In this document: positions 17,015 through 25,634 of the stretch, in pieces
Layout: every line of letters begins with the position of its first letter
How positions within the stretch are numbered: the stretch's first letter is position 1
From: Pseudobdellovibrionaceae bacterium
Lineage (GTDB): Bacteria; Bdellovibrionota; Bdellovibrionia; Bdellovibrionales; Bdellovibrionaceae
Direction: 5' to 3'
Assembly (NCBI GenBank): GCA_022843825.1
Contig: JALHMX010000010.1
Span: 1 to 64,000 of the forward strand
DNA length: 64,000 nucleotides
The notes under the pieces: model-generated
The model's input: the letters and a program-made list of their open reading frames with translations, nothing else
Database searches by the model: none
Told to the model about the DNA's origin: nothing
Made by a program: the position numbers and the translations under genes

Positions 17015-19762
17015 TTATTGACCTGTTCCGCCCCAGCCGCCGCCGTTTTCATTTGGATTTGTTCCACAGCCGCCCTCTTGAGGTACTGGAGTACAACTGC
17101 AACTGACTGGATTTTGAGTTTGTTCAATCGGTTGCCCACAATTATTTCTTACTATTGGACATGGTCCGCATTGACATTCAAATCCTGCCCATAACTTATC
17201 ACCTTCACACTTACAAACTCCATCAATAATAGTTCTTGGCGGTTCACAAGTAACCACTGGAGTACAATTCGGCGGAGTTCCTGTTGTACCGGCCGGGCAT
17301 ACTGGGCCAGGAGGCACTGGTGGTTTTTTACAATTTGGATATTTTCCAATCGTTCCCTTAGGACATTTCTTCTTGTTAATTAGTAACAAGGCCAAAATCC
17401 CAGCTATTCCTGCGCCGATTCCACCGATAACCCACCAATTAGGTCCTTGATTACACGTGTAACGTTTTCCATCTTCTTGTTTATCAGAGTTATTCTTAGA
17501 CGAAGTAAATATCGCTTTAAAACCTGTATTTACTTTCTTTGGCATTTTTTTAGTGCTATCACCTTTTTTGTTTTTACACATGCAATCGTCATCGAGTTGT
17601 GATCTGAAAGCTTCGTCGTACTGTTCACATTTTTTAACAACTGCTGGGGCCTCACATTTTGTCACCATTGTCTGAATGAAGTCTTCTCCACGCTGCGGAC
17701 CGTAAACGATTCCTGGCTTAGCAATACACTCACATGAATTAAGATTTCCTGCTTCATCGCGATTCTCTTTGAATCCGTCTCTACACGTATCAGTTTCTAC
17801 TTTAATTGGAGCTTCCTCAGCATTACATTTTTCCGGAATGCTTGGATCTAGTCCAAACGGAAACTTCAGCATTTCCTTAGTTTGAGGATTGGTACATCCA
17901 CATGGCAAGTCACCAGCTACTGCATTCAATTTATCAACACCTGTTTTATTTTTTGTTTTTCCAGCAACATTGTTGTTTACTTCATTGCTTAAACTAAACA
18001 AGTACTGCGTCGGCGCAGGACAAGCGTTCTGTCTATATTTAGAAATGAATTGTTCAGCAAACAACCAGCGTCTATGCAGTTGATCACAGGCACCTTGCTG
18101 ATTAGCTTTATCTTTTTGACGCGGATTAAGCGCTGTTTTTTCACAAATTTCTATGGCGCGATTGATTTCTTTCTCAAAACTTTCTTGAGTCTGGACCAAT
18201 AAGTCATCGATCTCTTTATTCCAAGCTGTCTTACCGTCTAATAGTTCAGCCATAGTGCCCTTAGAGTTATGCTTCAGTACGCTATCTAAATACTGCTGAG
18301 TTTTAGCATAAGTGTCTTTAGCCTGATCTTCTTCAATCGCCGCTAACTGTGCATCTCTGTTGGATGCATATTTATTTGCATTACGTAACTTAAATTCATT
18401 AAGTGCGTTATTTGCGTCTTTGGTAAAAGCATCACTGGTTAATGGATTTACAACGTCACAAGGACCACCGAAGTGCGTAGCTTTCTGAGCATTGTTGGTC
18501 GCCGGTCCAGTTCTGCTTCCTGTAGGTGGAAAGCATTTTGTCTTACCACTCTCTAAGTATCCAAAAGTTAAGGGATTACACGCAACTTCATTCGACTTAC
18601 AATCCTTAACAATACTTTGTACGAACTCTTTATCGTAACGATTCGATGTACCTTTACTAATATGAGCGTAGGAACATTTTTTTGCGTCATTTTGCGTAAT
18701 CCAACCTGCATTGATACACTCAAGCGCACCCGGAGTATCTGTTACGATCGGAGATGGAGCAGGGGTAGATCCTCCGCCAGCCGCTCTGGACGGCGGTGTA
18801 GGTTTAGATCCTGCTATTTCACAACCAGCAAAAGGCTTAGCAGCGGTCGGCGGCTGAAACACGTAGTTTTCTCCTGTTTCTTTCGCTTTCTGTGCACAGC
18901 TTTCAGCAGTCCATACATCTGCCCACTTAGGAGAATTAGTGTTCGCCTCAACGTCTTGCCCGAAGAAAACTTTGTACATATTTTCTAAAGATGAAGTTTT
19001 CTTTCGTGGTTTTTTTGAAGGTTGGGAAGCTGGCGACCGTTGCTGATCTGATATAAAATTCACTTTTCGGGCTTCCGTCCAAACCATTCGCATTTGAACT
19101 AAATACTGAGCGCGATCAAACTTCGACATTGACGCCCACATTTGCGGTGTTACACGAGCAAATCCATTGAATGACGAAAATCGACCTTTATTTTTAGTTG
19201 TAGCCTTAGGCTTCATCTCGGTTCTGTAAGTACGGTTTTCAGCTACCGCTGTTTTTGTTACAGCATCGTTATATTGTTTTTTAAGTTTAGAATCGTTATC
19301 GATCAACTTTTGAAAAATTTTAGAAGGTTGGGTAGATTCTGCTTCAGATACAGTTATACCATTAAATTTAAGATAGTTTTTCTCATCACCAAAGATCTGC
19401 ACACTGTGCGTTTTTCCACCGTCAGTAAACGTAATAACGGGAACCTCTTGGCCCTTACTGCCTTTTACTGTTCGCACTTCAAACTGCGGCATTAAGGCTT
19501 TTGGATTTTGCTTAATAAACTCTTCAATTTCGTAATAAGCATATCCTGGATATTCAGCTTTGGTTTTTTCCCAGAACTCTTTCACTGTCATCTTCTTGTT
19601 TAAATTAAGGGCTTGAATCGTAAATTTTAAATCTTGCGCCTTAATATTCTCTGCTTGCTGTCCTAGGGCCACCGGAGAAAACGCCATCGTCATCCACGAA
19701 ATATGTGCCATCGTCCATGTTGCAAATCTTAAGCAGCGCTTAACAAAAAAGTTTTGTTTCAT
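17015..19762 (-). CDS. Large exported Cys-rich protein, paralogue B
   Basis: A 915-aa protein with the same order of parts as paralogue A: signal peptide (about 1-35), MTVKEFWEKTKAEYP, MPQFEVRTVKGSKG, VQIFGDE, then DRAQYLVQMRMVW, EVACNPLTFG, a long helical region and CDQLHRRWLF. A membrane helix lies at about 776-796 (GGIGAGIAGILALLLIN) followed by KKK, then a 116-residue Cys/Pro-rich tail ending in a Gly-rich run. A GGAG before ATG 19762 sets the start. The promoter is probably at 19811-19840. Function unknown; the family is not recognised beyond its paralogue. Confidence 0.85.
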   Translation of the reverse strand: MKQNFFVKRCLRFATWTMAHISWMTMAFSPVALGQQAENIKAQDLKFTIQALNLNKKMTVKEFWEKTKAEYPGYAYYEIEEFIKQNPKALMPQFEVRTVKGSKGQEVPVITFTDGGKTHSVQIFGDEKNYLKFNGITVSEAESTQPSKIFQKLIDNDSKLKKQYNDAVTKTAVAENRTYRTEMKPKATTKNKGRFSSFNGFARVTPQMWASMSKFDRAQYLVQMRMVWTEARKVNFISDQQRSPASQPSKKPRKKTSSLENMYKVFFGQDVEANTNSPKWADVWTAESCAQKAKETGENYVFQPPTAAKPFAGCEIAGSKPTPPSRAAGGGSTPAPSPIVTDTPGALECINAGWITQNDAKKCSYAHISKGTSNRYDKEFVQSIVKDCKSNEVACNPLTFGYLESGKTKCFPPTGSRTGPATNNAQKATHFGGPCDVVNPLTSDAFTKDANNALNEFKLRNANKYASNRDAQLAAIEEDQAKDTYAKTQQYLDSVLKHNSKGTMAELLDGKTAWNKEIDDLLVQTQESFEKEINRAIEICEKTALNPRQKDKANQQGACDQLHRRWLFAEQFISKYRQNACPAPTQYLFSLSNEVNNNVAGKTKNKTGVDKLNAVAGDLPCGCTNPQTKEMLKFPFGLDPSIPEKCNAEEAPIKVETDTCRDGFKENRDEAGNLNSCECIAKPGIVYGPQRGEDFIQTMVTKCEAPAVVKKCEQYDEAFRSQLDDDCMCKNKKGDSTKKMPKKVNTGFKAIFTSSKNNSDKQEDGKRYTCNQGPNWWVIGGIGAGIAGILALLLINKKKCPKGTIGKYPNCKKPPVPPGPVCPAGTTGTPPNCTPVVTCEPPRTIIDGVCKCEGDKLWAGFECQCGPCPIVRNNCGQPIEQTQNPVSCSCTPVPQEGGCGTNPNENGGGWGGTGQ

Positions 19763-19810
19763 TTTGGCTCCATTCATTGAAGTATCAATTCGATATACTA
19801 TCGGTGTCTC

Positions 19811-19840
19811 ATTATAAAAACTTAATACTCATTATGTTAC
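19811..19840 (-). promoter_or_regulatory. Likely promoter of the Cys-rich gene pair
   Basis: On the minus strand a GTAACA -35-like box (19835-19840, 4 of 6) is spaced 18 bases from a perfect TATAAT (19811-19816), about 50 bases upstream of the ATG at 19762. Confidence 0.55.
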
Positions 19841-19872
19841 ATCTCATTTTGAGACATCGAATCAGTATTAAG
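19816..19872 (-). terminator. Terminator-like nested hairpin after the PilZ-like gene
   Basis: On the minus strand a 9-bp stem CTTAATACT / AGTATTAAG encloses a smaller TCTCA-AAA-TGAGA hairpin and is followed by TTTTT. The first arm overlaps the stop codon region of the gene ending at 19868. The stem is AT-rich, so strength is uncertain, and it overlaps the next promoter. Confidence 0.45.
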
Positions 19873-20605
19873 ATCCAGTCTTGGTTCTTAACCAGGACTT
19901 TAATTTACCCACAAACACTTCTTGCCCTGAAGCGAACTCTAGACGAACGTGCTTATCGGTGCTGTCTATAACAGTACAGTTCACTGGCAATGTATGTATT
20001 TCGGTAAATTGTAATTGAACTGTTTCATTCGGTTTTAAGTTTATACTTTCCTGAGTGATAATTCTGCACCCCGTAACAGAAACTGAGTCCGTCAGTAATT
20101 TCATCTGGTTAATTTGTACTTCTGTTTTTAAATTAAACCGTTCAATATTTTTAATCCAATTTGCACGACGATCCAAGTAGGGAAATCGAAAGTAAAAGGC
20201 AATAATGAGAACACCAAAAGTACAAAATAAGGCTAATATAGAAAAAACTTTCAAATACTGTGGAGTGATTGAGCTCATATCGGCATAAAACATACGATAG
20301 GCATTAAGACAAAGTATAAAAAGCAATGTCGCAATGGCAAAAGACCATGACAACTTATGGGGACGGAACAATGAAACCCCAGCTACAAACAACAGAGTTA
20401 ACCACACCCAATCAAAAAGCGGAATAGACTGTAAAAACACAAAGAATATACTTGGTTCATACCAGTTGCTTACACCTGCACCAGCAAAACTTATTAAAAT
20501 ATTTCCTAGTGGCGCAATAATAAAAAGTATAGCTAAAATGTAAACGCCAATGGGCTTCTTAAGGCCAACTTCATTCGATGCCTTAACCGATGTGCGTGAT
20601 GCCAT
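19868..20605 (-). CDS. Membrane protein with degenerate PilZ-like domain
   Basis: A 245-aa protein with four membrane helices in the first 150 residues and a soluble C-terminal domain. The domain begins with RFNLKTEV and carries SVSVTGCRI, resembling the PilZ c-di-GMP-binding pattern RxxxR...(D/N)xSxxG, but the second Arg of the first motif and the Asp/Asn are missing. It may be a non-binding PilZ relative. AAGGAG precedes the ATG. It lies upstream of the Cys-rich pair but is separated from it by a terminator-like hairpin and a promoter. Confidence 0.65.
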   Translation of the reverse strand: MASRTSVKASNEVGLKKPIGVYILAILFIIAPLGNILISFAGAGVSNWYEPSIFFVFLQSIPLFDWVWLTLLFVAGVSLFRPHKLSWSFAIATLLFILCLNAYRMFYADMSSITPQYLKVFSILALFCTFGVLIIAFYFRFPYLDRRANWIKNIERFNLKTEVQINQMKLLTDSVSVTGCRIITQESINLKPNETVQLQFTEIHTLPVNCTVIDSTDKHVRLEFASGQEVFVGKLKSWLRTKTGS

Positions 20606-20758
20606 GTTGTTACTCCTTATGTTGAATTCTCTGATTCTTTAAGCCTACTCTCTTTTACACTATTTGTTAAACGACCAATCAGGCTGTCTGGCCCATAGTC
20701 TAGGCATCATTTAATGACTTTATCGTTAGTTTTTTCATCTATTTAGGAAAATTTTCGA

Positions 20759-20788
20759 TTGCTGACAGGGCATTAAAAAAGCTAGACT
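20759..20788 (+). promoter_or_regulatory. Possible promoter of the mscS-ttcA-aldehyde dehydrogenase operon
   Basis: TTGCTG at 20759-20764 and TAGACT at 20783-20788 are 18 bases apart, each matching 4 of 6 consensus bases, ahead of the AAGGAG of the first gene. The rest of the 208-base divergent gap shows nothing distinctive. Confidence 0.3.
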
Positions 20789-20813
20789 GCAGCTACTATC
20801 AAGGAGTGCTTTT

Positions 20814-21893
20814 GTGCTAGCAAAACCTGTGTTTCCTATGTCGTTATATAGCCTGTTAGATTTTGAAATTTATATTCTTATTGTGTGCTTTTGTATATTG
20901 AACTGGCTTTTCTACCGCTTTTTTTTAAAAGACGTATCTGAAGAGCGACACGAAAGTATCCGCCAACAGTTTGCAAGCCTCATCCGACACGTGACCATCC
21001 TAAGTTTGTTGTTTACGCTTTACACTCTATCGCTAGCAGCTATGGATACCTCATCGCTGCTTCAAAAGATGACTCCGTACTTAGCCTCTTTTACATTTTT
21101 TTCTGGAGCTTTTATTTTTGTTAAATGTTTTAGATTGGTCGTGCTTCAATATTTATTTTTGGGATCGATTCGCGCTGGAGTCCCGATGCTGTTAGTCAAT
21201 ATTTTTTCATTATTACTTTCGTTGATAATTATTTTCTGGTCACTTTCTCGATTTTTTGGAATTGATCTTACTCCGGTGCTTGCGACATCAGCCGCTTTTT
21301 CCATTATTCTTGGTTTAGCCTTACAGGACACTTTGGGAAATCTGTTTGCTGGTATTGCTTTACAAATGGATAAAACATTTGAAATTGATGACTGGCTGGA
21401 AATTCAAAATGGACTTATTAAGATTACTGGAAAAGTCAAAGAGTTATCTTGGAGATCAACAGTCTTGTTGGGTTTTAATGATGAACTCATTACTCTTCCC
21501 AATAAACTTGTAGCCGCCTGCCAAGTCTCCAATTTTTCACGTGATAAAGAACCCATTATTAGAGGACAAATTTTTAGACTTCCCTTCCGTGTGGATTATA
21601 CCAAAGCTAAAGAACTTATTGAATTGGCCATCAGTCAAATCTCGGATGTCCGAGGGGTCCCCCCTCCGTTTGCCTATATTCAAGATGTAACTGAAAACTG
21701 GGTTGCGATAAAGGCCGTCTATTATATTGATGACTATGGAAAGCAATTTGTCGTCGGAGATAAAGTCTACGAGCGCATTATGCAAGCCCTCAAGCAAAAT
21801 GGGTTTGATTTGGCTCATCAAACAATTATTTATTCAGATGTTAAAGCGGCCGAAGTTGTTCAACAAATATCAAGCGAAAGCAATCCGCCATGA
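20814..21893 (+). CDS. MscS-family mechanosensitive channel
   Basis: A 359-aa inner-membrane channel that would release solutes on osmotic downshock. Four or five hydrophobic helices precede the MscS core: LGLALQDTLGNLFAGIAL (pore helix region), then the beta domain with DWLEI, WRSTVL and TLPNKLV. A GTG start at 20814 is supported by AAGGAG 7 bases upstream; an ATG eight codons later lacks one. Its stop overlaps the next gene as ATGA. Confidence 0.88.
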   Translation: MLAKPVFPMSLYSLLDFEIYILIVCFCILNWLFYRFFLKDVSEERHESIRQQFASLIRHVTILSLLFTLYTLSLAAMDTSSLLQKMTPYLASFTFFSGAFIFVKCFRLVVLQYLFLGSIRAGVPMLLVNIFSLLLSLIIIFWSLSRFFGIDLTPVLATSAAFSIILGLALQDTLGNLFAGIALQMDKTFEIDDWLEIQNGLIKITGKVKELSWRSTVLLGFNDELITLPNKLVAACQVSNFSRDKEPIIRGQIFRLPFRVDYTKAKELIELAISQISDVRGVPPPFAYIQDVTENWVAIKAVYYIDDYGKQFVVGDKVYERIMQALKQNGFDLAHQTIIYSDVKAAEVVQQISSESNPP

Positions 21894-22660
21894 GTCCTGT
21901 TAATCGCCAACATCCACTCGCAGTAAAAATTCGCAAACAAATCACTCAGGCCTTAGCCGATTTTAATATGCTCTCAAATAACGACCGGCTAATGATTTGT
22001 GTTTCAGGAGGAAAAGATTCTTCCATATTAACTATTTTACTCGACGAAATTAGAAAACGCGCAGAAATTAATTTTTCCCTGCATGCAGTTTTACTAGATC
22101 AAAAGCAACCTGGATTCGATCAAACTGCTTTTGCCACATGGTTGGAGTCTGAAAAAATTCCGTTCAGTTTAATCGAGCGCGACACATATTCTATAGTTAA
22201 AGAAAAAGTCACTGATGGTGTTTATTGCAGTTTATGTTCAAAACTCCGACGGGCCATTCTATATGATTATGCCGTCGATCACTCTTTTACCAAAATGGCA
22301 TTAGGACATCACCGTGATGATCTTATCGAAACGACGCTGCTCAACATGTTTTACACCGGACAACTGTCCACAATGCCGGCCAAACTGAAATCTGATGATG
22401 ACCGAAATACTGTCATAAGGCCTTTATGCTATGTCGCTGAAAAAGATCTCATGCTCTTGGCCAATGAGTGGAAGTTTCCTGTTATCCCGTGCAATTTATG
22501 TGGCTCACAAGAGGGCATGAAAAGACAAAAAATGAAACGCTTAATTGGCGATTTAGAAAAAGATATTCCAGGACTTGGTGGAAGCTTTATTAATTCACTT
22601 ATGAACGTTAAACCCCGACACTTATTGGATGAAAAACTTTATGACTTCAAAAATATTTGA
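21890..22660 (+). CDS. ttcA: TtcA-like tRNA 2-thiocytidine synthetase
   Basis: PP-loop ATPase that installs 2-thiocytidine at tRNA position 32 using an iron-sulfur cluster. The 256-aa protein has SGGKDS (39-44), CSLC in the middle (VYCSLCSKLRR) and NLCG later, with GHHRDD between, all typical of TtcA. It overlaps mscS by ATGA and its 3' end overlaps the aldehyde dehydrogenase start. Confidence 0.9.
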   Translation: MSPVNRQHPLAVKIRKQITQALADFNMLSNNDRLMICVSGGKDSSILTILLDEIRKRAEINFSLHAVLLDQKQPGFDQTAFATWLESEKIPFSLIERDTYSIVKEKVTDGVYCSLCSKLRRAILYDYAVDHSFTKMALGHHRDDLIETTLLNMFYTGQLSTMPAKLKSDDDRNTVIRPLCYVAEKDLMLLANEWKFPVIPCNLCGSQEGMKRQKMKRLIGDLEKDIPGLGGSFINSLMNVKPRHLLDEKLYDFKNI

Positions 22661-23981
22661 TTCCTTAAAATTAAGAGCTCACAAAAATCGATTCGAAAAC
22701 GCATCTGTGCGTATTAAAAAATTAAAGACGTTACAATCTTGGATTAAAAATCATGAAAGCGATATTGAGGCCGCGCTTTATGCAGATTTCAAAAAGCCTG
22801 CCTTTGAAGCTCAAGTCACTGAGATTTTATTTACTCTTTCAGAGGTAAAGTTTTTCATCCAAAACTTGAGTTGCTGGATGAAAGATAAGCGCGTTAATAC
22901 ACCACTCAGCTTGTTCGGACACAAAAGTTATGTTCATTATGAAAACAAAGGTGTCGTTCTATTGGTTTCGCCATGGAATTATCCCTTTATGCTGACTGTG
23001 GCGCCTCTGATTGCCGCAGTAGCTGCGGGTAACACCGTAGTTATTAAACCCAGCGAATTAACACCGCACGTATCTCAACTTTTAGAAAAAATGATTAAAG
23101 ACTGTTTTGATGCTGATGATGTGACTTTAGAGCAAGGTGATAAAGAAAAAACCACCGAGCTTTTGGGTTATCACTTTGATCACGTCTTTTTCACTGGATC
23201 AACCAGCGTAGGAAAAATTGTTGCTAAAAGCTGTGCAGAAAGACTTATACCCTATACGCTAGAACTCGGTGGAAAATCACCAGCCATAATCGATGCAAAT
23301 GCGAATATCGAAGAAGCTGTACGCAAAATTCAATGGGGAAAGTTCGCCAACCGAGGCCAGGCCTGCGTTGCTCCTGACACTTTATTTGTTCATAAAAAAA
23401 TTAAAAGTGCATTCCTAGCCGCTTACAAAAAATACGACGAGTCTTTAAAATCCGAGACACCAAGCGATATTATTAGCGCACGCCACAGTGAGCGATTGAA
23501 AAATTTAACAAACAACCAAGTTGATCTAAAATCTTCGAATACAGCGCTAATTGATTTAGATGACGTGACTCAATTTCCTAAAATTCAGGAAGAAGAAATA
23601 TTTGGCCCCATAGCCACTGTTTCTGAGTTTGAATCAATAGAAGATATTCGCCCTTTCTATGAGAAAAACAAAAATCCATTGGCCTTGTATGTATTTTCTA
23701 AAAATACAGATTTTATAGACCAAGTGATTAGAAATTTTCCCTCAGGCGGTGTGGGAATAAATACCTTAGTCGTTCATTTAGCCAATCACAATTTGCCCTT
23801 TGGCGGAGTAGGAAACAGTGGACAGGGGCGATACCATGGCCATTTCGGATTTCTCGAATTTAGCCACCAGCGTGCTGTTCTAAAGCAATGGGGCTTTAAT
23901 TTTTTACTTGAAATACTTTTCCCGCCCTACACCACACGAAAAAAGCAAGCTATCGACTGGATGAAAAAGTTTCTTACTTAG
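22641..23981 (+). CDS. Aldehyde dehydrogenase (class 3-like)
   Basis: NAD(P)-dependent oxidation of aldehydes to acids. The 446-aa protein has PWNYP (111-115), FTGSTSVG, catalytic Glu208 in LELGGKSPA and nucleophile Cys242 in RGQACVAP, and ends in a hydrophobic segment (WGFNFLLEILFPPY) like membrane-associated fatty-aldehyde dehydrogenases. ATG 22641 is chosen; an in-frame ATG at 22629 is also possible and both overlap ttcA. Its stop abuts a long palindrome. Confidence 0.9.
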   Translation: MTSKIFDSLKLRAHKNRFENASVRIKKLKTLQSWIKNHESDIEAALYADFKKPAFEAQVTEILFTLSEVKFFIQNLSCWMKDKRVNTPLSLFGHKSYVHYENKGVVLLVSPWNYPFMLTVAPLIAAVAAGNTVVIKPSELTPHVSQLLEKMIKDCFDADDVTLEQGDKEKTTELLGYHFDHVFFTGSTSVGKIVAKSCAERLIPYTLELGGKSPAIIDANANIEEAVRKIQWGKFANRGQACVAPDTLFVHKKIKSAFLAAYKKYDESLKSETPSDIISARHSERLKNLTNNQVDLKSSNTALIDLDDVTQFPKIQEEEIFGPIATVSEFESIEDIRPFYEKNKNPLALYVFSKNTDFIDQVIRNFPSGGVGINTLVVHLANHNLPFGGVGNSGQGRYHGHFGFLEFSHQRAVLKQWGFNFLLEILFPPYTTRKKQAIDWMKKFLT

Positions 23982-24034
23982 GGTGCCAGGCAACCAAACT
24001 GGAAGCGCTGCTTCCAGTTTAGTTGCCTGGCACC
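23982..24034. repeat. REP-like palindrome H1
   Basis: A 25-base arm (GGTGCCAGGCAACCAAACTG...) pairs with its inverse 3 bases later, 24 of 25 positions matching. It starts right after the stop of the plus-strand aldehyde dehydrogenase and ends in the stop of the minus-strand glycosyltransferase, filling the convergent gap. It shares its core with three other palindromes at 38761, 49394 and 55473. It could terminate transcription from both sides although there is no poly-T tail. Confidence 0.9.
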
Positions 24035-24723
24035 TATTTAAGAAGCCAGACTTTCCAAACGGCTTCGATTAAAATTTTAAAAGACATTTTACTTTGACCT
24101 ACTTTGCGATCTTCAAATGTAATTGGAAATTCCTTGATCCTGTATCCGCGTCTTAAAGCTTTGTATTTTAATTCTATTTGAAAACTGTAACCATTTGATT
24201 TAATGGAGTCTAAATCAATGTCTATCAAAACTTGTTTTTTCCATGTGTTAAAACCACCGGTCCAGTCATTGATGGGATAGCCTAATATCAACCGAGAATA
24301 AATACTGCCCCCTCGAGAAATTATTTTCCTAAGAATGCCCCAGTTAACGACCTTTCCACCCGGAACATACCTTGACCCCACAATCACATCTTCAGAAGGC
24401 ATTATATCAAGTATATTTTTTAGATCCACCGGGCGATGCGAGAAATCAGCATCCATTTCAGTGATGGTCTCGTAGTTTTTTTCTAAGGCCCATTTGAAGC
24501 CCGCTATGTAAGCCTTACCTAAACCGTTTTTTTCTTTTCGCGATAAAATGTGAATTCGTGGGTTGGTCTGAGCTATTGTCTGAATATATTTTCCCGTCCC
24601 ATCAGGTGACGAATCGTCCACAAAAAGCACGTCAAAGTGTGACTTTAGATTCATAAGTTCTGGAATCAACTTCTGAACATTTTCTAGCTCGTTAAATGTA
24701 GGAACTATAACTAGACTTTTCAT
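24034..24723 (-). CDS. Polyprenol-phosphate mannosyltransferase-like glycosyltransferase
   Basis: A 229-aa family 2 glycosyltransferase of the dolichol-phosphate-mannose synthase type: VPTFNE at the start, DDSSPDGTG, the metal-binding MDADFSH and a late EFPITFEDRKVGQSKM. It lacks C-terminal membrane helices, so it is the single-domain cytoplasmic form. It overlaps mevalonate kinase by ATGA and is the last gene of the mevalonate operon, fitting transfer of sugar to a polyprenyl phosphate made from this pathway's isoprenoids; that link is inference. Confidence 0.85.
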   Translation of the reverse strand: MKSLVIVPTFNELENVQKLIPELMNLKSHFDVLFVDDSSPDGTGKYIQTIAQTNPRIHILSRKEKNGLGKAYIAGFKWALEKNYETITEMDADFSHRPVDLKNILDIMPSEDVIVGSRYVPGGKVVNWGILRKIISRGGSIYSRLILGYPINDWTGGFNTWKKQVLIDIDLDSIKSNGYSFQIELKYKALRRGYRIKEFPITFEDRKVGQSKMSFKILIEAVWKVWLLK

Positions 24724-25634
24724 AAATGAATAAGCTCATTCTTTAATTCTGGCGGCATTACAGAGAAATCAAAATCCTGTGGCCAGAGACTCAAAATATA
24801 TCCTCCGCCGCCAGAGCCTGTCATTTTACAACCTAATGCACCGCTCGAACTGAGGAGCTCAATATGTTGATGAGCTTCCGGTGGTACCAATCCCCAATCG
24901 ACAAAACAGCTTTGAGCTTGGCTCAACAGCGAACTCCATATTTTAGCATCAATGTCCTTATCCTCATTAATAAGTTTAATAAATCCCGTGACCACCTCTG
25001 ACATTCTTAAATCGACTTGAGCGTATTTTTCAGAATCAGTATGTAACAATTGTTTTACTTTATCTACGCAGTCTTTGGTAGCGCCTCGAGTTCCAGAATA
25101 AGAAATACAAAGATTGGGCATCCGTCCTGGTTTCAAAAATAAATTATCTTTGCCACGCTGAAAAATCATAGGCTTTTGATAGAGGGCCACAGCAACATCA
25201 ACTCCACTGCTCTCACCATGAAAAAGATCTTCTATTTTTTTCGAAAAACTAAATAAATTATCTTTTAAAAGCCCTAAGTTATAAAAAAACTGTGTCATTC
25301 CTACGGCTAAAGTCGCTGAGGCGCCCATGCCGGCACCGAATGGAATCTGGGCCTGAATTTCCAAAGTTCCTTTTAAGTTTTCCATTTTTAAACCAAGTTC
25401 AATCAAAAATCTTTCAACTACAGCCCAAATAAAAACCTCTAAGTCGTTTTTATAATTTCCTAAAACTTTAATATTAAAATCACAACTAACTTCCGTGTAC
25501 TTAAAATATAAAAACTGACTTTTTAACGGAAATACTATAGCGGGCGCTCCTCTTAATACCGCATGCTCACCAGCCAATATCCACTTTCCCGGAACCTTGT
25601 ATTCAAAGGTTTTATTTTCCACGTTGATACCCAT
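24720..25634 (-). CDS. mvk: Mevalonate kinase
   Basis: GHMP-family kinase that phosphorylates mevalonate in the isoprenoid pathway. The 304-aa protein has GKWILAGEHAVLRG near its start, the ATP loop PFGAGMGASATLAVG, GESSGVDVAVA and the closing MTGSGGGGYIL. The GEHAV and ESSGVD motifs favour mevalonate kinase over phosphomevalonate kinase, and the second GHMP kinase upstream takes the other role. It overlaps the decarboxylase gene by 23 bases. Confidence 0.88.
   Translation of the reverse strand: MGINVENKTFEYKVPGKWILAGEHAVLRGAPAIVFPLKSQFLYFKYTEVSCDFNIKVLGNYKNDLEVFIWAVVERFLIELGLKMENLKGTLEIQAQIPFGAGMGASATLAVGMTQFFYNLGLLKDNLFSFSKKIEDLFHGESSGVDVAVALYQKPMIFQRGKDNLFLKPGRMPNLCISYSGTRGATKDCVDKVKQLLHTDSEKYAQVDLRMSEVVTGFIKLINEDKDIDAKIWSSLLSQAQSCFVDWGLVPPEAHQHIELLSSSGALGCKMTGSGGGGYILSLWPQDFDFSVMPPELKNELIHL

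Noticed and set aside
20606-20813. Riboswitch or small RNA in the divergent gap before mscS
   Set aside because: No stable extended structure or known motif was recognised.
23982-24034. H1 as an ordinary intrinsic terminator only
   Set aside because: It lacks a T-run and shares its core sequence with three other palindromes, so a repeat-family reading fits better, though it may still stop transcription.
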